Notes under the pieces: model-generated
Databases searched by the model: none
Told to the model about the DNA's origin: nothing
The model's input: the letters and a program-made list of their open reading frames with translations, nothing else
Shown here: positions 1 through 8,880 of the stretch, in pieces
How positions within the stretch are numbered: position 1 is the first letter of the stretch
Layout of the letters: each line of letters opens with the position of its first letter
Position numbers and translations under genes: made by a program
NCBI RefSeq assembly: GCF_022201045.2
Contig: NC_068561.1
Span: 23,628,501 to 23,692,500 of the forward strand
Direction of reading: 5' to 3'
Source: Citrus sinensis
Taxonomy: Eukaryota; Streptophyta; Magnoliopsida; Sapindales; Rutaceae
Length of the DNA: 64,000 nucleotides

Positions 1-1310
1 TAAAAGAACCAACAGTGGCACCAGCAAGTAATGAGCTGACAATCCATCCTACTCATATTATTATAAGCCAGCTAATTATTTGGTTGTAGTTTAATAACCC
101 AAAAAAAAAAAGAGGGAAAATCCAAATTTCAAGCAACTACATAGCAATGTAACCAATAATTTTTTTTATAGCAACTCATCGTTTGTGGTTGAAATAGAGA
201 AAAAAAAAGAGAGTTTGTGGAAACATAATTTCCAGCACTCACCTTGCAGGACAGTGTTTTCAGCAATCCCAAGGTCCTTGGCAAGGTATTCAAGAGCGCC
301 ATTTACAACCCTGAAGTAAGTAAAAAGTAGAGTAAACCACTAAAGTAAACCCTGTGCATCAGTCAGTTTAAGGATTTAAGACAATAAATATGATCCTTAC
401 TTTCACATTCCAGGACTAAATTTTATGATTGAACCATATATGACACATATCACAAAAGCCATATTGCACGCATAATATGGTAGTGTAAGGATATCAAAAT
501 CAGTGAACTAAGAACTCAAAAACAAAAGAAAAAGAGACTTTTATTTTTGAGTTAAAATGAGACGTACCCTAAGTGGTAACCAAATAAAATAGCTCCCAAA
601 CAAGCAACCCCAACAAAAGGCAAAACTACTCCAGAAGATTTTTTCTCCTGAGGCTTGAAAGGAGTAGCTTCTTCAATGTCTCCAGCTGTAGTTCAATTCA
701 TAGGCCACTCATCAAAACATAAATTTTAAAAACTGAAAAAATATACATTAAAAAACAAAAGGCGTTGCATTTACAGAATGAAACTATTTATAGCGAAAGA
801 GTCACAAGCGATACAAACTTGAATCACTAGAGAGCATCAACGCACGAAGAATTATAAAATTAGCCGAAAATTATCATACAAAACGTGAAAAAGCATACAA
901 TTCAAACCAAAACCAATAACAATAAACAAATTCAATCAATATGCAATCCCGTGATTCATAATGGAATCAGTAAACAAACTCTAAAATAGACCTAGAACTA
1001 TAATAATCAACCGAAGTTGACAATTAAAAAAATTTTGACAAAAAAAAAAAAAGAGAGAAACCGAACCGGAGGCTTGAGCTTTCACCGATCGGGGCTTAAC
1101 CGTTGATCTAAACAGAGTTTCAACGCCCTGAGTGGCACGTGTGAGCTTCATTCCCATATCTCTCATGCAAATACTATTATTACTAGTAAAATTACAATTC
1201 AAAGCAACACTTCTGGTGTTAGCAAAGCCAGCAGCCAACACGCACGCACGCCTCCGATTGCGGGCGTCAAAGCATACACTCGCTTTGATTGCGTACGTGG
1301 ACGCCTGCAT
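1..1310 (-). CDS. PGLCT: Plastidic glucose transporter, 5' part (partial)
   Basis: This is the N-terminal part of the plastid inner-envelope sugar carrier that exports glucose from starch breakdown (major facilitator superfamily, sugar transporter). Visible exons on the minus strand are 1067-1310, 568-685, 243-310 and 1-48; phases join correctly and the gene runs off the left edge. About 159 codons are seen. The start MQASTYAIK closely matches the start I remember for the Arabidopsis protein (MQSSTYAVK); it is the first ATG, as the frame further upstream opens only with TTG. Residues 1 to about 80 are rich in Ser/Thr/Arg/Ala, as in a transit peptide. Next come the first membrane segment (LPFVGVACLGAILFGYHLG), the conserved VVNGALEYLAKDLGIAENT loop, and the start of the second segment (GWIVSSLLAGATVGSF). 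The remaining membrane helices lie outside the window. Identification is by recognised family sequence. Confidence 0.93.
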
Positions 1311-1798
1311 TGTCGCCTGATCCAATGAAAATAAATTCAAATCACATCGGCGAAAAGTCAAATTAGTCAAAAGAAGAAAATTAATTAATTGACAAAAATG
1401 TCATTAAACAACGAAACTGAAACGAAACGCAACCGTTTTTCGGTTTCTGATTGAAACCTGCGATGGTGAGAGAAGAGAGCGATGAGAAGCTTTTCTCTAA
1501 CTAAACGAAAATATTCTCTTTTGGTGCAATCTATGAGTAAATATAATATTTTGCGAGTGCTTGGGGAATATCGCCGAGAGAGTGAGAGTGGAAACTCTAC
1601 TCTATGCTTACTAAACAAGAGCCAAACAAGGTCGAGTTGGTGGAGAATTCAGAATTCAACCTTCGATTCTCGCCTGCTTTTCTCTTATGATTTAATTTTT
1701 ACGGAATCTAATTTTTTTTTTCTTTTTCTTATCTTGTTGTAATTTTTGGACGCTCAAATGGATTTACATAGGAATTAGTGAAAAAAAAATGAGGAAGT
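1311..1798. other. Upstream region of the glucose transporter gene
   Basis: This gap holds the presumed 5' UTR and promoter of the minus-strand glucose transporter gene. Overlapping open frames on both strands here have no recognisable protein character. No convincing TATA box could be placed. Confidence 0.4.
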
Positions 1799-2383
1799 AT
1801 GATAACCGGATGATCACGTCAGATTTTGGATTAGATTCGGCTTGCGTTGGAGATGTCGTGGCGCATGGCCGTACGTTGGGCGGCTGGGTGATGATTGCTT
1901 ATGTTTGACGTACATTGCAGCTGATACGCAAAAAGGATTCAAGCCAATCACAGTTTACATTCTACCTGTGGAGACTCGTCCGAGTAAAAAAACGTTCAAT
2001 TTTAACATTTCATGACTCAAGATTATCAAATACATATTGAAAAACAAAAGAAGGTAAACAAGAGTAATTTACTCGATTAAATTATCAGAAACTTTTCTTT
2101 AAACAGTAATTTTGTACAATATGGCTATAATTTGCGTTTTTTTCTTTTTTCTTTTTTTTTTCGATTATATATAATGTGGAACGTCGGAAGAGAAAAACAG
2201 CCAGTGTTTCCCAAGGGCTGGCCACATTGTTTCCACCGGAAAATTATTGATATATTTAATTACGCTGTTCCCGTCAATACGAGGACGATCGGTTGATAAA
2301 AGGGAGCAGGGCCGTCTTGTCACATTGAAAAATAAAAGTTCAACTTCTGTAAGCTTCCAGACCCAGGCCATCACTTTTTCTAA
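1799..2383. repeat. Direct repeat copy A (~585 bp, uninterrupted)
   Basis: This segment recurs in the same orientation at 5969-8675, where it is split by two insertions. Identity is very high by eye (for example one mismatch in about 65 bases around the GCGCATGGCC stretch). Similarity starts at ATGATAACCGG and stops after TCACTTTTTCTAA, with unrelated DNA outside on all sides. A short open frame within it (minus strand, beginning MMAWVWKLTEVELLFF) occurs in both copies but resembles no family I know. Its nature is unknown. This copy is the empty reference site for both insertions in copy B. Confidence 0.85.
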
Positions 2384-3011
2384 AAAATTCTAATAACAAA
2401 ATGACAAATATGTTTGAGAAATTCATAAGGCCCACTACACACAATTTTTCAAAAAGTTTTGGGTCCATCTGTAAATTACATAATGCATTGCTTGGACTGC
2501 GAATTTGCTTTGACCCCACGCAACACTGTATTTTCGTCGTGACTCGCCTCACGGGACTGGGACGGACTGTGAAACGATAATATACACACATTCGGATATT
2601 AGATAAAAAAATAAATGCTATTTAAAATATTCATAGAAAATAAGATGAGGGTAATTTTTTTCCGATATTTGTATAATTCCACCTCAATTATTAATTTTTT
2701 TTATTGTAATAATTTTATCCTCTATATATTGTGCTTCACATTTTCAAGGCGTAGGGCTACACAAGTTTGAAAAATCTCCTCACCAAATAATTGATCCGAT
2801 CCAGTCTGCAACATCGACGTGGAAAATGGAAATGACCCACTTCGTATGGATGATAAGAACTCTGGTTTCCGCACAGAAAGATTCTGCTGAATCCATTTTC
2901 GCGAGAAGCTTTTGAATTATACATGCATGTATATTTTCGTAAGCTACAGTTTGAATAGTTGACGTTGAAGAAAAAGAAGAGATGTAACGACAAAAACAGT
3001 TTGAGCTTGTT
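2384..3011. other. No gene recognised
   Basis: AT-rich DNA between direct repeat copy A and the short minus-strand gene that ends at 3012. Open frames on the minus strand show no recognisable domain. Further 3' exons of that gene cannot be excluded, because its last codons overlap a possible splice donor (GTAAAA). Confidence 0.4.
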
Positions 3012-3908
3012 TTACTTGCACCATTTAGAAGCAAAAGCTGAGATTGCTCCACTTTGAAAAATATCTCGTAATTCAGCAATATTTTCACTTGGTCCACCCA
3101 ATTGTATTGGTATACCTCCATCTTTTACACCCATGACATCTGAAAATGTTCTGTGGCACAGTTTCAAATTTTGACCATGAAGTTCAATAATGTTGCATTC
3201 AGGTTTGAATTGATCCACCAACCAACGACATAATTGCCTCCTCAGTCGACCACATTGGATTTCAAGTAAGCTTCCAAATCTTATATCTCTTATTGCATTT
3301 TTCTTGTCTTCTGATAAGTTACCAACAAGAGAACAAAATCGGTCAAGCGCACACCTAGTTTCCAAGGTGAATTTATCCGCCTTAATTGTTTTTGATTCAT
3401 TGTTATCCGAATATGCATCTGCACAGCCAATCCTTTCACATTGCTTTTTGTGACTTGCCTTATGTTCTGCTGAAAGTTCTATGTTGGTTTTCCTAGTGTG
3501 TTTCCTCAACTGTCACAAAAGTAATAAAGATTAAAAAAATTTACATATGACTTCTCAAAAGCTCTTCTCATACTAATTTTAAAAAAATTCTACTTTGTGA
3601 CTTGCCATTAATGAACATACTAATTTAAAAAAATATCTACACATATACTGACCCCAATAGTGGCAGACAAATTAAAATTATGACTTCTCAAAAGCTCTTC
3701 TTCATCCCTGCAACTGCATGACATTGAATTAGTAGTTATCTAGTATGCGTGTCGGATAATAAATGAATATAGTTACTTACAAGTGAGAGACAAATCCATA
3801 TGTTGAAGATTTAGGAACTGCATTTTCATTGTTTACTTTCGGAAGACAAGTACTACTCTTTTGTAAGTTTATTGATTCTCGTTTACGCTTGCATAGCTGA
3901 TTGTCCAT
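3012..3908 (-). CDS. Short Ulp1-associated 'plant mobile domain' type protein, probably truncated
   Basis: Three phase-compatible exons on the minus strand (3781-3908, 3653-3707, 3012-3509) give a 226-residue frame from ATG to TAA, with a strong GTAAGT donor after exon 1. The N-terminal half is charged and Lys-rich. The C-terminal half, from about ALDRFCSLVGNLSEDKK through GFSSLLEI-like and WLVDQF segments to FSDVMGVKDGG, resembles the region found upstream of Ulp1-type SUMO protease domains in large plant gene families spread by transposons. No protease domain follows before the stop, so this looks like a truncated member; an extra 3' exon is possible. It lies between the two copies of a direct repeat, beside a hAT element, which fits a transposon-derived origin. 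Function is unknown and expression not established. Confidence 0.5.
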
Positions 3909-4681
3909 CCGTTTTCCTATGTAAAACATTGTAAATCCATCAATTAAAACCTATAACATTTTTTTAAAAAATTACTTATTTCATTCTATTTCTTTTACCA
4001 ATTTTACTTTCCTATTTAAACAATATACTTTATTGCTGCGTTTTAAGCTTTTTCTTTTCCATTCTCTTCATATGAATATCATATAAACACATGTTAATTC
4101 TTTCCCCCTTCGGTCAGCATATCCCCACACAGCTTATTAGATTATACCCTTCAATTAATAAATTCTTCTATATTAAAAAATTATACCAATGGTTTAACTT
4201 ACAATTCTAAAGGATATGGTGGTAATTTGGTAAGACGTACCTGTTACAGGTAGGTTTCTTTGAATTAGAAATCTCCTTACATAGTCTCGTTAGTTGAGAT
4301 TGTTTCTTTGTGAGAATAAATTGATCTGTTTAAAATGCAGACTTCAAAAAGACATAAGACAATAGGAAAAAATTTCAAACTAATTAAGAAATTACCTTAT
4401 AGAAAGAGAATTTAATCACGATTCTAAAGGTATCCATAGATTTGAAACACGGTAAATAACACAACAGTAATATGAAAATTCGTACCATTAGTTTTCTTTA
4501 AGCTGTAGGTGAAAATTTCTTTAACTACATTTTTGTTCTGGGCGTTGATTGAGGCTGATCCTTCGTTGATTGAGCTGATTCTTCGTTGAAATTATACTAT
4601 TTAGTGCTGGTGCTTGGGCGGTCAATTCGTAATTTTGGATTTGAGAAAGAGATTCAGAGAAAGCCGACCAACTTCCAGTCT

Positions 4682-5701
4682 CACCACACTAGGGATGGCA
4701 ATTTAACCCGGACCCGGCTCGGACCCGGACGAACCCGGAAAATTCAAACCGGGTTCAACCCGCACCGGAGTAAATTAAATTCGGTATCCGGATTCAAAAT
4801 TACCAACCCGGACGTTTCCGGGTCCGAATCCGGGTTTGGGTAAACCCGCATATCCGGGACCCGGACCCGGATAAGTTTATTTTAATATTAATTTTTAAAT
4901 TATTTTGATATAAATAGAAAAATTAAAAAAATCAACCCTAATGCCCATATTCACAGCCATGGCCACCAAACCAAATCCAAACATTTCCTCTCTCACTTCA
5001 GCTCTTCCTTTCATCAAATAGTTGTCATCACTCATCATCGTTTCACCACCTTCATTGTGTTCGTGTTCATTTTCATCATCAGCCATCGTTCGTCGAGCTA
5101 TGTCACGGGTTTTGGCCGCCGTTTGTCCACCTTCGTGAATCGGGATCTCGGTTTTGGCTGCTGCACTTCTAACCCCTGTTGTTTTGCGTCTAGAAACCTA
5201 AAATTTGTTGTGATTTACTCTTAGATGTTCATTTGCTATTTGGAAAAAAAAAAACTTCAGCCGCCATTTATGCTCTCCCTTTTTCTTGACCTAACCCCAC
5301 AAAGCCCAATTTGTCATCATCATCATCAAGACATCATGATTATGTTTGATAATTGAATTTGTGTGCTCCAGTATCTTGGGTTTTATTTCTTTGTTTTTTA
5401 ATTTTCCATTATTGGTGTTAATATATTAGGGATTAGAAGGGAGTTCACTGAAGAAAGAGGAAGAAAGAGATGGAAAGAAAGAGGAAGAAATAGATGGAAA
5501 GCTGCTTCTCTTTAGCATTCATTCGAGTTATAAACCCGGAATCCGGAAACCCGAATTTTTCCAGGTTTAACCCGGACCGGACCCGGAAGAAAAATATCCG
5601 GGTTTACATCCGGGTCCGACATTAAAAATTATCATTCGGGTCTGGAACCGGGAACGCAAAACCCGGACCCGGACCCGAATTTTGCCATCTCTACACCACA
5701 C
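4682..5701. mobile_element. Non-autonomous hAT-like DNA transposon with 8-bp target duplication
   Basis: The element spans 4690-5693 (1,004 bp). Its ends are TAGGGATGGCAA and, inverted, TAGAGATGGCAA, typical of hAT (Ac-like) transposons. It is flanked by a perfect 8-bp duplication, CACCACAC, at 4682-4689 and 5694-5701. Both ends carry dense CCCGG/CCGGG repeats, about 150 bp on the left and 140 bp on the right, like the subterminal binding-site arrays of this superfamily. There is no transposase. The middle holds a 63-codon open frame (minus, 4895-5086) and sequence richer in coding-like triplets, possibly captured host DNA, but I recognise no source gene. Confidence 0.88.
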
Positions 5702-5968
5702 CATCAATTTTTTCATTAAAAGGGGATACCAATTGAATGCCCAATTGCCTGAGGTTTAGAGACAGATGAAAAGAGAACGGGTAAAAAAAATTATCTTATT
5801 TATACCACATCTCAATCAATCGCAACTGATACTTCCAGCAGCCAACATTAGCCAAAAAAAATATAATCCGTTGGATTACTTTTGAGTGCGATCCAAAGGC
5901 CAATTAATTTTTAAATAAAAAATTGAATAACGATGTATGTGGTGCAGCGTTGTATTGCAGGTGGAGCC
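5702..5968. other. No gene recognised
   Basis: Short AT-rich spacer between the hAT element and direct repeat copy B; nothing identifiable. Confidence 0.5.
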
Positions 5969-6246
5969 ATGATAACCGGATGATCACGTCAGATTTTGGA
6001 TTAGATTCGGCTTGCGTTGGAGATGTCGTGGCGCATGGCCGTACGTGGGGCGGCTGGGTGATGATTGCTTATGTTTGACATACACTGCAGCTGATACGCA
6101 AAAAGGATTCGAGCCAATCACAGTTTACATTCTACCTGCAGAGACTCGTCCGAGTAAAAAACATTCAATTTTAACATTTCATGACTCAAGATTATCAAAT
6201 ACATATTGAACAACAAAAGAAGGTAAAAAAAAGTAATTTACTCAAT

Positions 6247-6526
6247 TAAGGGTGCGTTTAGGATTGAGGTGCTGTAGCTTTTAAGCTACAGCTGTTGTGA
6301 AAAAAAAAACTGTAATTATGAAACAAAAGTTAATAATATATAGTAAATATAAATTTTAAATAATAATTTTGATAAAATTATTAAAAATATAATAGATTTT
6401 GTATTATATAAGTGAAAAATTATATCAATATAGCTTAAAAGTTACAGCAGTTAGTGTTTACCAAACACTTTAGTGCTGTAGCTTTTAAGCTACAGCTGCC
6501 CAATCTCAATCCCAAACGCATCCTAA
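6247..6526. mobile_element. Tourist/PIF-Harbinger-type MITE (274 bp) with TAA duplication
   Basis: The element is 6250-6523. Terminal inverted repeats begin GGGTGCGTTTAGGATTG and, from the other end, GGATGCGTTTGGGATTG; just inside both lies GCTGTAGCTTTTAAGCTACAGC. It is flanked by a duplicated TAA (6247-6249 and 6524-6526). Copy A of the surrounding repeat has a single TAA and no insert at this place. The interior is AT-rich and non-coding. Similar elements are at 36871-37121 and 49012-49284. Confidence 0.85.
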
Positions 6527-6629
6527 ATTATCAGAAACTTTTCTTTAAACAATAATTTTGTACAATATGGCTATAATTTGCGTTTTTCTTTTTTCTTTTT
6601 TTTTCGATTATATATAATGTGGAACGTCG

Positions 6630-8487
6630 GAAGAGAAAAGGGTTATTTTTAGGGACCTCCCCTGAGGTTTGGTGTATTAACAGTCTGATAGAAAGTATTC
6701 ATTTAATTACAACGACCTCCCTTAACGTTAGTATAAAAATACGTAAGCGTCAGTATAAAAGGGTAAACAAGTAAAAGTAAACTTGAAATTTTTTCACAAA
6801 GTGTACTTCTCCTCGTAAACACAGCTTACACTTGAACAAAACCCACCATCATTTTCGTCCATGGAGAAGAAGCGTCTGTAACTCACAAATAATTTCTGAA
6901 ATCATTGATTTATTTTCATTTACTGCACAAGATGACGTCGTGCGGTGGTCCAGAGCTTCCAAGAAGCGAGTATTACCGGCATCTAGCGTCTATCGTGACT
7001 GGAATTAGATCGCAAGAAGAGGTTAGTCTTCGAAAACGCAGCTTGCATGCTTGAATCAGTGGCTTACAAGATATTGTTGTTATTTTATTGATTAAAAATA
7101 ACAATGGGTCTATTTTAATTAATGAAAGTCTGTTTTAATTAATGAAAATGGTGCTGGATGTTGTTTCTCTCTGGGGTTGTTAGTGTTGAGTTGAAAAAAA
7201 CTATTGGGTAATGACTGATAAGAGCAATTTTCTAATGATTTAAGAGATGTGTAAGTACTAGATGTAGTTCATCAAAGATGGGTTTCAGTTTGCTTATAAT
7301 GTGATAATCTTTTAGAGAGCCCACAGTGGTTTATGTGATTGTTCAGTTTGGGGTCATGACACTAATTGAGTTGTGTGTTAGTTTCGGTTTGTGCATGCCT
7401 TTGGTGTTCTTTTGCCTTATTGTTGTAATACCTTCAATAATTTGGTGGTGGTGTTTTTTTTTTTTTTTGAGAAGGTAATTTTGTATTTGCTAAATAATGT
7501 GATTGTAATAAAATGTAACTTAAGTATATTGTTCTACACACAATTTTTGCTCCCATGTGAGATGTTCTCTGTGTTTTTGTCTAAGGCTTTTGTTTGTTAT
7601 TCAAACTAGAAAATAGTGGATGCAAGACTATGAATTTGGCATGTGATAAACTTTGAAATTGCCCTTTTTCTAGATTAAAAAATATTGACTTGCCATTTTC
7701 CTTGTTTGATTCTAATTTTCAAACAAGTTTGCCGAAATCTTAAGTTCGATTACATGTTGTTTATTGTATTTCTTATTTCAAAGTCTGTAATCTATCTGCG
7801 TGCATCATTTCAGAAGAAGAATAAGCAGCTGTAGCAAGTCCATTAGTTTAGGTGTTCCGAGTATGACAGAGATGATGCTCTAGATCCAGGTTTGAGGCAC
7901 CAACAAAACTCGAAGATATCAATTATAGAGTGGGATTTTCAGGACCTGAAATCCAATTTAATATTTACTTGATCTGGGTTTAAATATGGATGGAGCAAAG
8001 ATTGGTATCAGATGGGTTTTATGGTCGGTGCCAACGCCTGTACTATCAAGTTTACAATATGAAAATCATTTCTTTTAATAGCTTTGCTCTTGTGGCATGT
8101 ATTAGTTATGAAGTAGTTTGTAATAAAAAAAATCACAATAATAATATGCATGCAGGAGGCAGCTATGCTGCCACACATTATGTCAATTTTTTTATTATTA
8201 TGCAATGTCAATTTTTTTATTAAGCAATTTCATTTTTTTTATCCAATGGATATTTTCATCTTCTTAAGTAATTTGTGATTTTGGCACGAATTACCCATCA
8301 GTTCATCAGTGAATAAAGAAATATTTTGGCAGGAAGGGTATTTTTGGATTTTCAATAGTCAACTAACAGTCCACTTAACAGAATACAAATGTCAGGGGAG
8401 GTCTTTGTAATTACGTGAATACTTTCTATCAGATTGTTAATACACCAAACCTCAGGGGAGGTCCCTAAAAATAACCCGAAGAGAAAA
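6630..8487. mobile_element. Non-autonomous Mutator-like element (1,838 bp) with 10-bp target duplication
   Basis: The element spans 6640-8477. Both ends read GGGTTATTTTTAGGGACCTC going inward, and the inverted similarity continues for about 85 bp with few mismatches. The flanking duplication GAAGAGAAAA is at 6630-6639 and 8478-8487; copy A has this 10-mer once. Long terminal inverted repeats with a 9-11 bp duplication point to the Mutator superfamily. No MURA-type transposase is present. The interior holds a small two-exon open frame (6932-7834), suggesting a Pack-MULE. Confidence 0.85.
6932..7834 (+). CDS. Possible captured two-exon mini-gene inside the Mutator-like element
   Basis: An ATG at 6932 opens 30 codons (MTSCGGPELPRSEYYRHLAS...) that end at a plausible donor (GAAGAG|GTTAGT, 7021). 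A pyrimidine-rich acceptor TTTCAG at 7808-7813 joins in phase to KKNKQL and a stop, ending at 7834. The product would be 36 residues. The first exon is GC-richer than its surroundings and looks coding. I do not recognise the donor gene. Such fragments are common cargo of Pack-MULEs and may not be translated. The exon structure is an inference from splice consensus only. Confidence 0.3.
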
Positions 8488-8808
8488 ACAGCCAGTGTTT
8501 CCCAAGGGCTGGCCACATTGTTTCCACCGGAAAAACATTCATATATTTAATTACGTTGTTCCTGTCAATACGAGGACGATCGGTTGATAAAAGGGCGCAG
8601 GGCCGTCTTGTCACATTGAAAAATAAAAGTTCAACTTCTGTAAGCTTCCAGACCCAGGCCATCACTTTTTCTAAGGTTTCATATTAAATTATTTGACATA
8701 ATTTGTCTTCATCTGGTCCAATACTTTCTTCTGCGCACTCATATGATATCTCTCTTTGGCTATGCCATTTGGTGACAATAATATTAAGGTATGGCTAACA
8801 TCACCAAT

Positions 8809-8880
8809 ATCAGAGTGGCGCAGCGGAAGCGTGGTGGGCCCATAACCCACAGGTCACAGGATCGAAACCTGTCTCTGATA
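8809..8880 (+). tRNA. Initiator tRNA-Met (CAU)
   Basis: The 72-nt sequence folds into a full cloverleaf. The acceptor arm is ATCAGAG/CTCTGAT, the anticodon stem GTGGG/CCCAC with loop CCCATAA, and the T stem ACAGG/CCTGT with loop ATCGAAA. The three G-C pairs next to the anticodon loop, AUCGAAA instead of TTCGAAU, and the A-T first pair are marks of eukaryotic initiator tRNA. There is no intron and CCA is not encoded. A run of T for polymerase III termination follows at about 8887. Against the plant sequence I remember (CCAGG/CCTGG), the outer T-stem pair is changed on both sides, so pairing is kept. Confidence 0.95.

Larger units (their letters stand above)
5969..8675. repeat. Direct repeat copy B, split by two transposon insertions
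   Basis: This is the second copy of the ~585 bp repeat at 1799-2383. Three segments align to copy A: 5969-6249, 6524-6639 and 8478-8675. They are separated by a 274 bp Tourist-like MITE and a 1,838 bp Mutator-like element. Copy A carries neither insert, so both went in after the duplication, or at least only into this copy. Confidence 0.85.

Noticed and set aside
1799-8675. The 585 bp direct repeats as long terminal repeats of a retroelement
   Set aside because: The repeat ends are not TG..CA at the alignment borders, there is no tRNA primer site after the first copy, no polypurine tract, no gag-pol sequence between them and no flanking short duplication.
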